The notes under the pieces are model-generated. The model was not told where the DNA came from, made no database searches, and was given only the letters and a program-made list of their open reading frames with translations. A stretch of 64,000 bases of DNA from JAPHTQ01 sp050288165 (GTDB taxonomy: Bacteria > Pseudomonadota > Gammaproteobacteria > Thiohalomonadales > Thiohalomonadaceae), in NCBI GenBank assembly GCA_050288165.1, contig JBNKDG010000003.1, positions 248,001-312,000 on the forward strand, given 5' to 3'. Each line of letters opens with the position of its first letter. Position 1 is the first letter of the stretch. Of this stretch, positions 43,491-53,007 are shown in pieces. A program made the translations under genes and the position numbers.

Positions 43491-44857
43491 TAGATTTTCT
43501 TCGCCTGGGCCACGGCGTTGCCGATGTAGTTGGCCGGGGTCCACTTCTTCATCTCGGCCTTGACCTCGTCGGGTAGCTCCAGGGTGTCGATGAACTCTGC
43601 CATGCCAGCGGCGTCCACACGCTTGCCACGGGTGAGGGCCTTGAGCTTCTCGTAGGGCTTTTCGATGCCGTAGCGACGCATGACGGTCTGGATTGGCTCG
43701 GCCAGTACCTCCCAGTTGTTGTCCAGGTCTTCCAGCAGCTTGGCGGCGTTGACCTCCAGCTTGCTGATACCTCGCATCGTTGAGGAGTAGGCGATCAGCG
43801 AATAGCCGACGCCGACGCCGAGGTTACGCAGGACGGTGGAGTCGGTCAGATCGCGCTGCCAGCGGGAGATGGGCAGCTTGGCCGCCAGGTGGCCAAAGAC
43901 CGCGTTGGCCAGGCCCAGATTGCCCTCGGAGTTTTCGAAGTCGATGGGGTTGACCTTGTGCGGCATGGTGGAGGAGCCGACCTCGCCCTCAATGGTCTTC
44001 TGTTTGAAGTAGTTGTTGGAGATGTAGGCCCAGATGTCCCGGTCGAAATCGATGAGGATGGTGTTAAAGCGGGCAACACAGTCGAAGAATTCGGCCACGT
44101 AGTCGTGGGGCTCGATCTGGGTGGTGTAGGGGTTCCACTCCAGCCCAAGGCTGGTGACGAACTGTTCGGCCATGCCTTGCCAGTCCAGTTCCGGGTAGGC
44201 AGAGATGTGGGCGTTGTAGTTGCCCACGGCGCCGTTGATCTTGCCCAACATCGGTACAGTCATGAGTTGATCGCGCTGGCGCCTCAAACGGTAGGCGACA
44301 TTGGCCATCTCCTTGCCCAGGGTGGTGGGAGAGGCAGGCTGGCCGTGAGTGCGGGAGAGCATCGGCACTTCGGCGTGCTCGCGACCCAGACCGGCAATGG
44401 CGTCGATGAGCTGGTCCATGGCGGGCAGGACGACCTGGGTGCGCGCCTCGCGCAGCATCAGGGCATAGGCCAGGTTGTTGATGTCCTCGGAGGTGCAGGC
44501 GAAGTGGATGAATTCGCTGACCGCTTCCAGCTCCTGGTTGCCCTGGATCTTCTCCTTAAGGAAATACTCCACCGCCTTGACGTCGTGGTTGGTGGTCTTC
44601 TCGATGTTTTTGACCCGCTGGGCGTCTTCCAGGCTGAACTTGGTGACGATGTTGTCGAGCAGGTTGGAGGCGTGTTCGCTGAAGGTGGGAACCTCGGCGA
44701 TGCCTGCGGTCTGCGCCAGCATCTGCAACCAGCGCACCTCGACCAGTACCCGGTGGCGGATCAGGCCGTATTCGCTGAAGATGGGGCGAAGTTCGTCGGT
44801 TTTGCTGCCATAGCGGCCGTCGATGGGGGAAACGGCGGTTAAAGCGTTGAGTTCCAT
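43490..44857 (-). CDS. purB: Adenylosuccinate lyase
   Basis: A 455-residue enzyme of purine synthesis that splits SAICAR and adenylosuccinate, releasing fumarate. The superfamily signature is GSSTMPHKVNPIDFENSEG, and MLSRTHGQPASPTTLGKEM and HFACTSEDINNLAYALML hold catalytic residues. Length matches E. coli PurB (456). It is the first gene of the leftward operon with roxA and is divergent from rfbB. Long frames opposite it are shadows. Confidence 0.98.
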   Translation of the reverse strand: MELNALTAVSPIDGRYGSKTDELRPIFSEYGLIRHRVLVEVRWLQMLAQTAGIAEVPTFSEHASNLLDNIVTKFSLEDAQRVKNIEKTTNHDVKAVEYFLKEKIQGNQELEAVSEFIHFACTSEDINNLAYALMLREARTQVVLPAMDQLIDAIAGLGREHAEVPMLSRTHGQPASPTTLGKEMANVAYRLRRQRDQLMTVPMLGKINGAVGNYNAHISAYPELDWQGMAEQFVTSLGLEWNPYTTQIEPHDYVAEFFDCVARFNTILIDFDRDIWAYISNNYFKQKTIEGEVGSSTMPHKVNPIDFENSEGNLGLANAVFGHLAAKLPISRWQRDLTDSTVLRNLGVGVGYSLIAYSSTMRGISKLEVNAAKLLEDLDNNWEVLAEPIQTVMRRYGIEKPYEKLKALTRGKRVDAAGMAEFIDTLELPDEVKAEMKKWTPANYIGNAVAQAKKI

Positions 44858-45003
44858 GCCTGCTCCGGTGTGTTGCTGGGTGTCATCGGGAAAAGTGCGG
44901 CATATGATACACCAATTTCCTGCCGGGCACGTTTGCCTGGAGTGGTTGGGCCGTGTCGTAGTGGATGCTAGACTTGCGGCTTTCCAAAAACATGGTTCTG
45001 AGA

Positions 45004-46077
45004 ATGAAAACGGTACTTGTGACAGGCGGGGCGGGGTTTATCGGTTCAGAGGTGGTGCGTCAGTACCTCACTGAAACCGACGTCACCGTGGTCAATGTCG
45101 ACAAGCTGACCTATGCAGGCAACCTGGAGTCACTGCAATCCGTGGTAGGTAACCCCCGCTACCGGTTTGAACAGGTGGATATCTGTAATGCCGTTGAGGT
45201 TAAGCGTCTGTTCGAGCAGTACCGCCCCGATGCGATTATGCATCTGGCTGCTGAGTCCCATGTCGATCGTTCTATCGACGGACCGGCCGAGTTCATCCAT
45301 ACCAACATCATCGGTACCTATACCCTGCTCGAAGCGGCCAGAAATTACTGGAATGGGCTGGATGGCAATGCCAAACAGGCTTTCCGTTTCCACCATATCT
45401 CCACCGACGAGGTCTACGGCAGTCTGGGTGAAGAGGGGATGTTTACCGAAGAGACGGCCTACGCGCCCAATTCGCCCTACTCGGCGAGCAAGGCATCCGC
45501 TGATCATCTGGTGCGTGCCTGGCACCATACCTATGGTCTGCCGGTGGTGACCACCAACTGCTCTAATAATTACGGCCATTATCAGTTTCCGGAAAAGCTG
45601 ATCCCCCTGGTCACCCTCAATGCGTTGGAGGGTAAGCCACTACCAATCTACGGCAAGGGTGAACAGGTGCGTGACTGGTTGCATGTGGCGGATCATGCCC
45701 GTGCTCTGCGACTGGTACTGGAAAAGGGTACCCCCGGCGGGGTCTACAACATCGGTGGACACAATGAGAAACAGAACATTGAGGTGGTCAGGACGATTTG
45801 CACCATTCTCGATGAGCTGGCGCCTGAGCGTCCAAACGGTATTTCCAACTATGCCGAACTGATTACCTATGTCACCGACAGACCCGGACACGATCAGCGT
45901 TACGCCATCGATGCAGGCAAGATCGAACGCGAGTTGGGCTGGGTTCCAGCAGAGACCTTCGATAGTGGCATCCGAAAAACGGTGGAATGGTACCTGGCCA
46001 ATCGTACCTGGTGTGACCACGTTAAAGATGGCAGTTATCAGGGTGAACGACTTGGCGTGATGGGAGGTAAAGCATGA
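45004..46077 (+). CDS. rfbB: dTDP-glucose 4,6-dehydratase
   Basis: A 357-residue SDR enzyme, the second step of dTDP-L-rhamnose synthesis. The NAD motif is VTGGAGFIGSEVV, STDEVYGSLGEEGMF carries the active Thr-Asp-Glu, and the YxxxK pair is YSASKASADH. The start MKTVLVTG is chosen by fit to the family. It overlaps rfbA as ATGA and leads the four-gene operon. Confidence 0.97.
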   Translation: MKTVLVTGGAGFIGSEVVRQYLTETDVTVVNVDKLTYAGNLESLQSVVGNPRYRFEQVDICNAVEVKRLFEQYRPDAIMHLAAESHVDRSIDGPAEFIHTNIIGTYTLLEAARNYWNGLDGNAKQAFRFHHISTDEVYGSLGEEGMFTEETAYAPNSPYSASKASADHLVRAWHHTYGLPVVTTNCSNNYGHYQFPEKLIPLVTLNALEGKPLPIYGKGEQVRDWLHVADHARALRLVLEKGTPGGVYNIGGHNEKQNIEVVRTICTILDELAPERPNGISNYAELITYVTDRPGHDQRYAIDAGKIERELGWVPAETFDSGIRKTVEWYLANRTWCDHVKDGSYQGERLGVMGGKA

Positions 46078-46952
46078 AAGGGATCATTCTCGCTGGTGGT
46101 TCCGGTACGCGCCTCTATCCGGTGACCCACGCGGTCTCCAAACAATTGCTACCGATTTACGATAAACCGATGGTTTATTATCCATTGTCGGTACTGATGC
46201 TGGCGAATATTCGTGACATCCTCTTGATCTCGACACCGCAGGATACACCGCGCTTTGAGCAGCTGTTGGGTGATGGCTCGCAATGGGGAATCAACATTCA
46301 GTATGCCGTGCAGCCTTCTCCTGATGGTCTGGCGCAGGCGTTTATCATCGGTAAGGAGTTTATCGGTGATGACAGCTGTGCGCTGGTGTTGGGCGACAAT
46401 ATTTTCTATGGGCACAATCTTGCTGAGTCGTTAGTACGAGCGTCTAAAAGAGAAAGCGGGGCAACGGTGTTTGCCTATCCTGTCAACGACCCGGAGCGTT
46501 ACGGCGTGGTCGAGTTCGACGACCAGGGGAATGCTATTTCACTGGAGGAAAAACCGGCTAAACCGAAGTCACGTTATGCAGTGACTGGACTCTATTTTTA
46601 CGACAACAAAGTCGTCAAATATGCGGAGCAGATCAAACCATCAGCCCGTGGGGAACTGGAAATCACCGATATTAATGCTCTCTATCTTAAGCATGGGACA
46701 TTAAATGTGGAGAACATGGGGCGCGGTACCGCCTGGCTCGACACCGGTACCCATGAATCACTGCTGGAAGCAGCGACTTTCATTGAGACCATCGAAAAGC
46801 GGCAGGGGTTAAAAATCGCCTGTCCGGAAGAGATCGCCTACCGCAAAGGATTTATCACTCGTCAGCATCTGGAAGCGTTGATCGAGCCGCTGAAGAAAAA
46901 CAGCTATGGTCAGTACCTGCAACGTATTATTGATGAACGGGTATTCGAATGA
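46074..46952 (+). CDS. rfbA: Glucose-1-phosphate thymidylyltransferase
   Basis: A 292-residue nucleotidyltransferase that makes dTDP-glucose from dTTP and glucose 1-phosphate. The nucleotide loop is IILAGGSGTRLYPVTHAVSKQ-type (GGSGTRLYPVT), with KQLLPIYDKPMVYYPL and DPERYGVVEFDDQGN. It overlaps rfbB and rfbC by four bases each. Confidence 0.97.
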   Translation: MKGIILAGGSGTRLYPVTHAVSKQLLPIYDKPMVYYPLSVLMLANIRDILLISTPQDTPRFEQLLGDGSQWGINIQYAVQPSPDGLAQAFIIGKEFIGDDSCALVLGDNIFYGHNLAESLVRASKRESGATVFAYPVNDPERYGVVEFDDQGNAISLEEKPAKPKSRYAVTGLYFYDNKVVKYAEQIKPSARGELEITDINALYLKHGTLNVENMGRGTAWLDTGTHESLLEAATFIETIEKRQGLKIACPEEIAYRKGFITRQHLEALIEPLKKNSYGQYLQRIIDERVFE

Positions 46953-47494
46953 GGGTGGTAGAAACAGCGATTCCTGAGGTGAAGGTCATCGAGCCAAAGG
47001 TGTTCGGTGACGAGCGTGGATTTTTCTTCGAGAGCTATAATCAGCGAGCTTTCAATGAAGCAATTGGCCGTAAGGTTAGCTTTGTCCAGGACAACCATTC
47101 ACGCTCGCAAAAGGGTGTGCTGCGTGGTTTGCACTACCAGATTCAACAACCACAGGGGAAGCTGGTGCGTTGTACGCAGGGAGAGGTGTTTGATGTGGCG
47201 GTCGATTTGCGTCAGGGCTCACCGACCTTTGCTCAGTGGGTTGGGGTAATGTTGAGTGACGAAAATAAGCGCCAGATGTGGATACCTGAAGGTTTTGCCC
47301 ACGGTTTCGTTGTATTGAGCGAGACTGCTGAATTTCTCTACAAGACCACCGACTTCTACGCACCCCAGTATGAGCAGGCTATCATCTGGAACGACCCGCA
47401 GTTGGCTATTGAATGGCCATTGGAACAGGTGCCCAGCCTCTCGCAAAAAGATGCGGCAGCGGTCAGTTTCGCCGACGCAGTACTGTTCCCATAA
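46949..47494 (+). CDS. rfbC: dTDP-4-dehydrorhamnose 3,5-epimerase
   Basis: A 181-residue cupin epimerase. FGDERGFFFESYNQRAF, then the catalytic-His region QDNHSRSQKGVLRGLHYQ and the Tyr in FLYKTTDFYAPQYEQAI define the family. Overlaps rfbA as ATGA; rfbD starts nine bases after it. Confidence 0.97.
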   Translation: MRVVETAIPEVKVIEPKVFGDERGFFFESYNQRAFNEAIGRKVSFVQDNHSRSQKGVLRGLHYQIQQPQGKLVRCTQGEVFDVAVDLRQGSPTFAQWVGVMLSDENKRQMWIPEGFAHGFVVLSETAEFLYKTTDFYAPQYEQAIIWNDPQLAIEWPLEQVPSLSQKDAAAVSFADAVLFP

Positions 47495-47503
47495 GGTGCG
47501 ATC

Positions 47504-48364
47504 ATGCGTGTATTGATCACCGGTGATAATGGGCAGTTGGGACAGGAGTTGATTCAATCAGCACCAGCTGATGCCGAACTCATAGCACTTGATCGAGATA
47601 AATTGGATATCAGTGATAATCTCGCCGTGCATGCCCGGTTGTCAGAGTTGAAACCGGATGTCGTGATCAATGCAGCTGCCTACACTGCGGTGGACAAAGC
47701 GGAGCAGGAGCAAACCCTTGCTTATGCAATTAATGCCGTTGGCCCACGCAACCTCGCCGCTGCATGCAGCGAACTCGGTGCGCGCTTTATTCATGTCTCC
47801 ACCGATTTTGTTTTCGATGGCAATCACTCCACACCTTATCTGCCCGAAGATGAGGCCAAGCCGCTGGGTGTCTACGGCGCCAGCAAACTGGAAGGTGAGC
47901 GCAATGTTATTGCCCAATACCCTGATGGATCGTTAATTGTTCGAGTGGGTTGGCTCTATTCACGCTTTGGCCAGAACTTTGTCAAAACCATGCTGCGTTT
48001 GATGGCTGAGCGCGATGAGCTAGGTGTGGTGGCCGATCAGATCGGGACACCCACCCATGCGGCAGGATTGGCGCAGGCACTTTGGCAGTTTGCTGGTGAG
48101 GCGTTTACCACTGGCATCTATCACTGGAGCGATGCCGGGGTGGCCAGTTGGTACGACTTTGCGGTGGCGATTATGGAAGAGGCTGTTGCTGTCGGTAAAC
48201 TGGAAAACGCCATTTCAGTTAAACCGATACGCACCGTTGACTATCCCACACCGGCGCGACGTCCTCGGTACAGCGTGCTTGATAAAACCGCTACCTGGAC
48301 ACATCTCGATTCGAAACCCGTACATTGGCGTGTGGCCCTACGTCAAATGTTGCAACAGCTGTGA
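47504..48364 (+). CDS. rfbD: dTDP-4-dehydrorhamnose reductase
   Basis: A 286-residue SDR reductase giving dTDP-L-rhamnose. ITGDNGQLGQEL is the cofactor loop, VINAAAYTAVDKAEQE and YGASKLEGE (YxxxK) follow. Completes the rhamnose operon; acnB starts 18 bases later, so read-through into acnB is possible. Confidence 0.96.
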   Translation: MRVLITGDNGQLGQELIQSAPADAELIALDRDKLDISDNLAVHARLSELKPDVVINAAAYTAVDKAEQEQTLAYAINAVGPRNLAAACSELGARFIHVSTDFVFDGNHSTPYLPEDEAKPLGVYGASKLEGERNVIAQYPDGSLIVRVGWLYSRFGQNFVKTMLRLMAERDELGVVADQIGTPTHAAGLAQALWQFAGEAFTTGIYHWSDAGVASWYDFAVAIMEEAVAVGKLENAISVKPIRTVDYPTPARRPRYSVLDKTATWTHLDSKPVHWRVALRQMLQQL

Positions 48365-48382
48365 CCCCCAGGAATCCGTATC

Positions 48383-50947
48383 ATGATTAACGAATATCGC
48401 CAACATGTCACCGAACGCGCTGCAGAAGGTTTGCCTCCGCTGCCGTTAAATGCAGAGCAAACTTCAGCTCTGGTTGAACTGCTCAAGCAGCCACCTGCTG
48501 GTGAGGGCGATTTCCTGCTGGATCTGTTAACCCATCGCGTACCGCCGGGTGTGGATGAGGCAGCTTATGTGAAAGCGGCCTTTCTTGCGGATATCGCCAG
48601 TGGGCAGGTTAAAAGTCCGTTGATTAACAAGCGTCATGCCACCGGACTCCTGGGCACCATGCTTGGAGGCTACAACATCGCACCGCTGATTGAGTTGCTA
48701 GACGATGACGAACTCGCACCTATCGCAGCCCGGGCACTATCCAAAACCCTTCTGATCTTCGATGCCTATCACGATGTGATTCACAAGGCTAAGACTAATA
48801 ACTGGGCCAAGGACGTGGTCGATGCCTGGGCCAATGGAGACTGGTTCAGTGCACGGGAACCACTGGCGGAGCGTATCACCCTGACCGTATTCAAGGTCGA
48901 CGGCGAAACCAATACCGACGATCTTTCTCAGGCCGCCGAGGCGTGGAGTCGTCCTGATATCCCACTGCATGCTAAGGCGATGTTGGTGAGCAAAATGCCT
49001 GATGCGATGGAGCGTATCACCGAGTTAAAAGAGAAGGGCCATCCACTTGCCTTTGTCGGCGATGTGGTCGGAACCGGATCCTCACGTAAGTCGGCGATCA
49101 ACTCCGTGCTCTGGCACATGGGTGATGAAATCCCCTATGTACCGAACAAGCACCAGGGCGGTGTGATCCTGGGCGGCAAGATCGCGCCGATCTTCTTTAA
49201 TACCGCCGAAGATTCCGGCGCGCTGCCGATAGAGTGTGACGTATCGAAACTGAAGATGGGGGAGATGATCACCCTGCTACCCTACGAGGGTAAAATCCTC
49301 GATGAGGCGGGTAATGTATTGAGCGAATTCCAGCTCAAGCCATCCACCATCTTCGATGAAGTACGTGCCGGTGGCCGTATCCCGTTGATCATCGGCCGTT
49401 CCCTGACCGACAAGACGCGTGACGCACTGGGGCTTGAGCCATCCACACTGTTTACCCGCCCGGTTAATCCCGCCGATAGCGGCAAGGGTTTTACCCTGGC
49501 GCAGAAGATGGTTGGCCGTGCCTGCTGTGTCGAGGGGATTCGTCCCGGCACCTATTGCGAGCCACGCATGACCAGCGTCGGTTCCCAGGACACCACCGGC
49601 GCCATGACCCGCGACGAGCTCAAGGAGCTGGCCTGTCTTGGATTCTCTGCCGACCTGGTAATGCAGTCGTTCTGCCATACTGCCGCCTACCCCAAGCCGG
49701 TGGATATCAAGCTGCAGCACGAGCTGCCTGCGTTCTTTATCAATCGTGGCGGAGTTAGTTTGCGACCCGGCGATGGGGTGATCCACTCCTGGCTCAACCG
49801 CATGTTGCTGCCCGATACCGTCGGTACCGGCGGCGACTCCCATACCCGTTTCCCCATCGGTATCAGCTTCCCGGCAGGTTCCGGGCTGGTGGCCTTTGCT
49901 GCCGCGCTCGGGGTGATGCCGCTGGATATGCCCGAATCGGTGCTGGTGCGCTTCAAAGGGGAGATGCAGCCGGGTATAACCCTGCGCGATCTGGTCAATG
50001 CTATTCCCTACGCCGCTATTCAGCAGGGGATGTTGACGGTGGAGAAGCAGGGCAAGAAGAACATCTTCTCCGGACGGATCCTGGAGATCGAGGGCTTGCC
50101 TGATCTGAAAGTGGAGCAGGCCTTCGAGCTTTCCGATGCCTCGGCCGAGCGTTCCGCCGCCGCCTGTACCGTACGCCTCAATCCTGAACCGATCGCCGAA
50201 TACCTGCGCAGCAACATTACCCTGCTCAAGTGGATGATCGCTAATGGCTACGAGGACAAGCGCACTCTGTCGCGGCGTATCGAGGCGATGGAGAAGTGGC
50301 TGGCAGCCCCGCAACTGCTGGAGCCGGATGCGGATGCCGAATACGCAGCAGTGCTTGAGATCGACCTGAATGAGATCAAGGAACCGATTGTGGCCTGCCC
50401 GAACGATCCCGATGACGTGAAACTGCTCTCCGAAGTCGCCGGGCAGACCATCGATGAGGTCTTTATCGGCTCCTGTATGACCAACATTGGTCACTACCGC
50501 GCCGCCGGCAAGGTGCTTGAAGCTGCTGGTGGTGCCGTACCGACCAAGCTCTGGATCGCCCCACCGACCCGCATGGACGAGCATCAACTGACTGAAGAGG
50601 GTTACTACAGCATCTTCGGCAGGGCAGGGGCGCGTACCGAAATGCCAGGTTGCTCACTTTGCATGGGGAACCAGGCACGGGTTGCCGACGGTGCGATAGT
50701 CTTCTCTACCTCCACCCGTAACTTCCCCAACCGGCTCGGAAAGGATGCCCAGGTCTATCTTGGTTCCGCCGAATTGGCCGCGGTCACTGCCCAGCTAGGG
50801 CATATTCCAATGCTTGATGAGTATCGGGAAAAAGTCGCCATGCTTGATACCATGGCCTCAGATATTTACCGCTATCTCAATTTCGACGAAATCGATGAGT
50901 ATCAGCAGCGGGCAAACAGCATCAATATTCCCATCGTCTCCGCCTGA
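48383..50947 (+). CDS. acnB: Aconitate hydratase B
   Basis: An 854-residue TCA-cycle enzyme converting citrate and isocitrate. The N-terminal HEAT-like domain is typical of AcnB (MINEYRQHVTERAAEG). The 4Fe-4S ligands are the Cys in FIGSCMTNIGHYRAA and the pair in GCSLCMGNQARV. TGGDSHTRFPIGISFPAGSG is the substrate loop. Full length. It lies between the rhamnose operon and the polysaccharide cluster, an odd place for a central-metabolism gene. Confidence 0.98.
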   Translation: MINEYRQHVTERAAEGLPPLPLNAEQTSALVELLKQPPAGEGDFLLDLLTHRVPPGVDEAAYVKAAFLADIASGQVKSPLINKRHATGLLGTMLGGYNIAPLIELLDDDELAPIAARALSKTLLIFDAYHDVIHKAKTNNWAKDVVDAWANGDWFSAREPLAERITLTVFKVDGETNTDDLSQAAEAWSRPDIPLHAKAMLVSKMPDAMERITELKEKGHPLAFVGDVVGTGSSRKSAINSVLWHMGDEIPYVPNKHQGGVILGGKIAPIFFNTAEDSGALPIECDVSKLKMGEMITLLPYEGKILDEAGNVLSEFQLKPSTIFDEVRAGGRIPLIIGRSLTDKTRDALGLEPSTLFTRPVNPADSGKGFTLAQKMVGRACCVEGIRPGTYCEPRMTSVGSQDTTGAMTRDELKELACLGFSADLVMQSFCHTAAYPKPVDIKLQHELPAFFINRGGVSLRPGDGVIHSWLNRMLLPDTVGTGGDSHTRFPIGISFPAGSGLVAFAAALGVMPLDMPESVLVRFKGEMQPGITLRDLVNAIPYAAIQQGMLTVEKQGKKNIFSGRILEIEGLPDLKVEQAFELSDASAERSAAACTVRLNPEPIAEYLRSNITLLKWMIANGYEDKRTLSRRIEAMEKWLAAPQLLEPDADAEYAAVLEIDLNEIKEPIVACPNDPDDVKLLSEVAGQTIDEVFIGSCMTNIGHYRAAGKVLEAAGGAVPTKLWIAPPTRMDEHQLTEEGYYSIFGRAGARTEMPGCSLCMGNQARVADGAIVFSTSTRNFPNRLGKDAQVYLGSAELAAVTAQLGHIPMLDEYREKVAMLDTMASDIYRYLNFDEIDEYQQRANSINIPIVSA

Positions 50948-50953
50948 TCTACC

Positions 50954-50977
50954 GTAGGAGTCCACTCCTGTGGGCGA
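50954..50977. repeat. REP-like hairpin between acnB and the dehydratase gene
   Basis: GTAGGAGTCCACTCCTGTGGGCGA contains AGGAGT and ACTCCT two bases apart. It resembles interspersed GTAGGAGN units of gammaproteobacteria and sits in the 38-base gap between convergent stops, where it may help end transcription. Confidence 0.55.
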
Positions 50978-50985
50978 AACTTGTA

Positions 50986-52932
50986 CTACAGACTGCCAAC
51001 TTGTTCTGTATAAATCCAATCCACAATCTGGCTGGAAGGCTGATAACCCGCTACCAGCTTGGTTAACAGTGCCAGAATAATGTCGATATTGTTGTGGTCT
51101 AACACTATGCGCAATGTATTGAGGTCGGTTTCCAGCTCATTCCATGGAATAAAGGGGTCGCGCGCGCGCTGGATGCGGGTATGCTGCGTTGGCTGCGGAT
51201 CCTCACCGATCAGTAGCTCTTCATACAGTTTTTCCCCTGGCCGTAGACCGGTGACGGTGATCTCGATATCACCCTTGGGATGGTGTTCATCCCGCACGGT
51301 GAGACCCGATAGTTCCACCATACGCCGGGCGAGGTCCATGATCTTGATAGGCTCTCCCATATCCAGCACAAACACGTCGCCACCCTTGGCCATAGCGCTG
51401 GCCTGAATTACCAACTGCGCAGCTTCGGGAATAGTCATGAAGAAACGGTTGATCTCGGGGTGGGTGAGGGTAATTGGGCCGCCATTGCGAATTTGCTGAC
51501 GAAATTTCGGTATCACAGAGCCAGAAGAGCCCAGTACATTGCCGAACCTTACCATTGAAAATGTCGTGCCTTGTTTTTGACCTTCAACCTGGAGTGCTTG
51601 AAGGCACATCTCGGCCAAACGCTTGCTGGCTCCCATTACATTGGTGGGACGTACTGCCTTGTCGGTGCTGATCAGTACAAAGTCGGATACCCCTTTCTCA
51701 GTGGCAACCTGAGCGGTCAGCAGTGTGCCCAACACATTGTTTTTTACGCCTTCAGCCAAGTTGTGTTCGACCATGGGCACATGCTTATAGGCGGCTGCAT
51801 GATAGACGGTATCGGGTCGCCAGGTATCCATGATCTCCCTCATCCGTACCTCATCCACCACCGACGCCAACAACGGAACAATGAATCGCTGTTTTTGAAT
51901 GCTATCTGCCGATGTTAAACTCGTATTCAATTCATCATGAATTGAATACAGCGCATATTCATTGATCTCAACTAGTAGCAGCCTGGCTGGCTTAAGCTTG
52001 ATGATTTGTCTGCACAATTCGCTACCAATGGAACCGCCTGCACCGGTGACCAACACTACCTTACCGGTGGTGTTTCTCGATAGCAGGATGTGATTGGGCG
52101 ATACAGGCTCACGACCGAGGAGGTCGTCCAGATCTAGTTCTCGCAGATCTGAGATGGTTACCCGCCCTTCGGCAAGGTCACTCATACCAGGCAGTGTGCG
52201 CACCGCAACTGGAAATTTACCGATTCTATTTAGTATTTCATTTCGTCGATGACGGCTCGCAGATGGAATCGCTAGTAGGACATGGGTTACGCCTTTCGAC
52301 TCAATCAATTCACCCAAATCATCAGGCGAGAAGACAGGTTGGCCATTGAGTATGTGGCCATGCAGCCTGTCATCGTCATCCAGAAAGCCAACTACACTCA
52401 TCTCAAAGCTGTGATCCAGAGCTGAAACCAGTTGTCGCCCAGCACTACCTGCGCCATAAACAAGTGTTTTTGGCAGTGCGGAAATCTGTAACTGTCTTTG
52501 GTACATACCGCCTAGCCAATAGCGCGCCAGGGCACGAGAGAGCCCAACAGCAAAAAACAACAGCAAGGGTTGAATAAGCCCCACCGTTCTTGGAATCCCT
52601 TCTAATCCAATCGCGGTAATCGCACTGGCATAGAGGAGACCATAGATTGCAATTGCCCGGGTAACCGCCAGTAGAGCAGGCCAGCCTGAATAACGGAAAA
52701 TGGCGCGGTAGAGACCCGACACCACAAAAATGGGTAGTGCCAGCACCAAAGAGATGGCGACGGCCCAGAGCGGTTGACCAATCAGTGGGACAAACTCACC
52801 GAGCCGCAGATAAAAAGCGAACCATGTGGTAAGTACACAAAGACCGATATCCACCGACAACGCAATGATGCGCTTGGCCGAGCGAGGGAGTGCCAGAACC
52901 GGTAAAGAGGCTTGATGGAATACTTTCAGCAT
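50986..52932 (-). CDS. Membrane-bound nucleotide-sugar 4,6-dehydratase (WbpM/PglF/CapD family)
   Basis: A 648-residue protein. Four N-terminal transmembrane helices lie in about residues 20-145. A CoA-binding-like domain follows (KTLVYGAGSAGRQLVSALDH), then the SDR dehydratase domain with VLVTGAGGSIGSELCRQI, YHAAAYKHVPMVE and ISTDKAVRPTNVMGASKR. It should convert UDP-GlcNAc to its 4-keto-6-deoxy form, the first step towards QuiNAc, FucNAc or bacillosamine. It is the last gene of the leftward cluster, as WbpM is in many O-antigen loci. No partner reductase or aminotransferase is seen in the window. Confidence 0.92.
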   Translation of the reverse strand: MLKVFHQASLPVLALPRSAKRIIALSVDIGLCVLTTWFAFYLRLGEFVPLIGQPLWAVAISLVLALPIFVVSGLYRAIFRYSGWPALLAVTRAIAIYGLLYASAITAIGLEGIPRTVGLIQPLLLFFAVGLSRALARYWLGGMYQRQLQISALPKTLVYGAGSAGRQLVSALDHSFEMSVVGFLDDDDRLHGHILNGQPVFSPDDLGELIESKGVTHVLLAIPSASRHRRNEILNRIGKFPVAVRTLPGMSDLAEGRVTISDLRELDLDDLLGREPVSPNHILLSRNTTGKVVLVTGAGGSIGSELCRQIIKLKPARLLLVEINEYALYSIHDELNTSLTSADSIQKQRFIVPLLASVVDEVRMREIMDTWRPDTVYHAAAYKHVPMVEHNLAEGVKNNVLGTLLTAQVATEKGVSDFVLISTDKAVRPTNVMGASKRLAEMCLQALQVEGQKQGTTFSMVRFGNVLGSSGSVIPKFRQQIRNGGPITLTHPEINRFFMTIPEAAQLVIQASAMAKGGDVFVLDMGEPIKIMDLARRMVELSGLTVRDEHHPKGDIEITVTGLRPGEKLYEELLIGEDPQPTQHTRIQRARDPFIPWNELETDLNTLRIVLDHNNIDIILALLTKLVAGYQPSSQIVDWIYTEQVGSL

Positions 52933-53007
52933 GGGTTCAAAGTCCCTTGTTCATTGCTGCTAGTGTTCTGGTCACAATCGCGTGGTCTCACACCAATCCC
53001 CCGATAT

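Noticed and set aside
43889..44842. 317-codon plus-strand frame opposite purB
   Set aside because: Gly/Val/Leu-rich shadow of a clear purB gene.
49277..50587. 436-codon minus-strand frame opposite acnB
   Set aside because: No promoter, ribosome site or domain; acnB motifs are on the plus strand.
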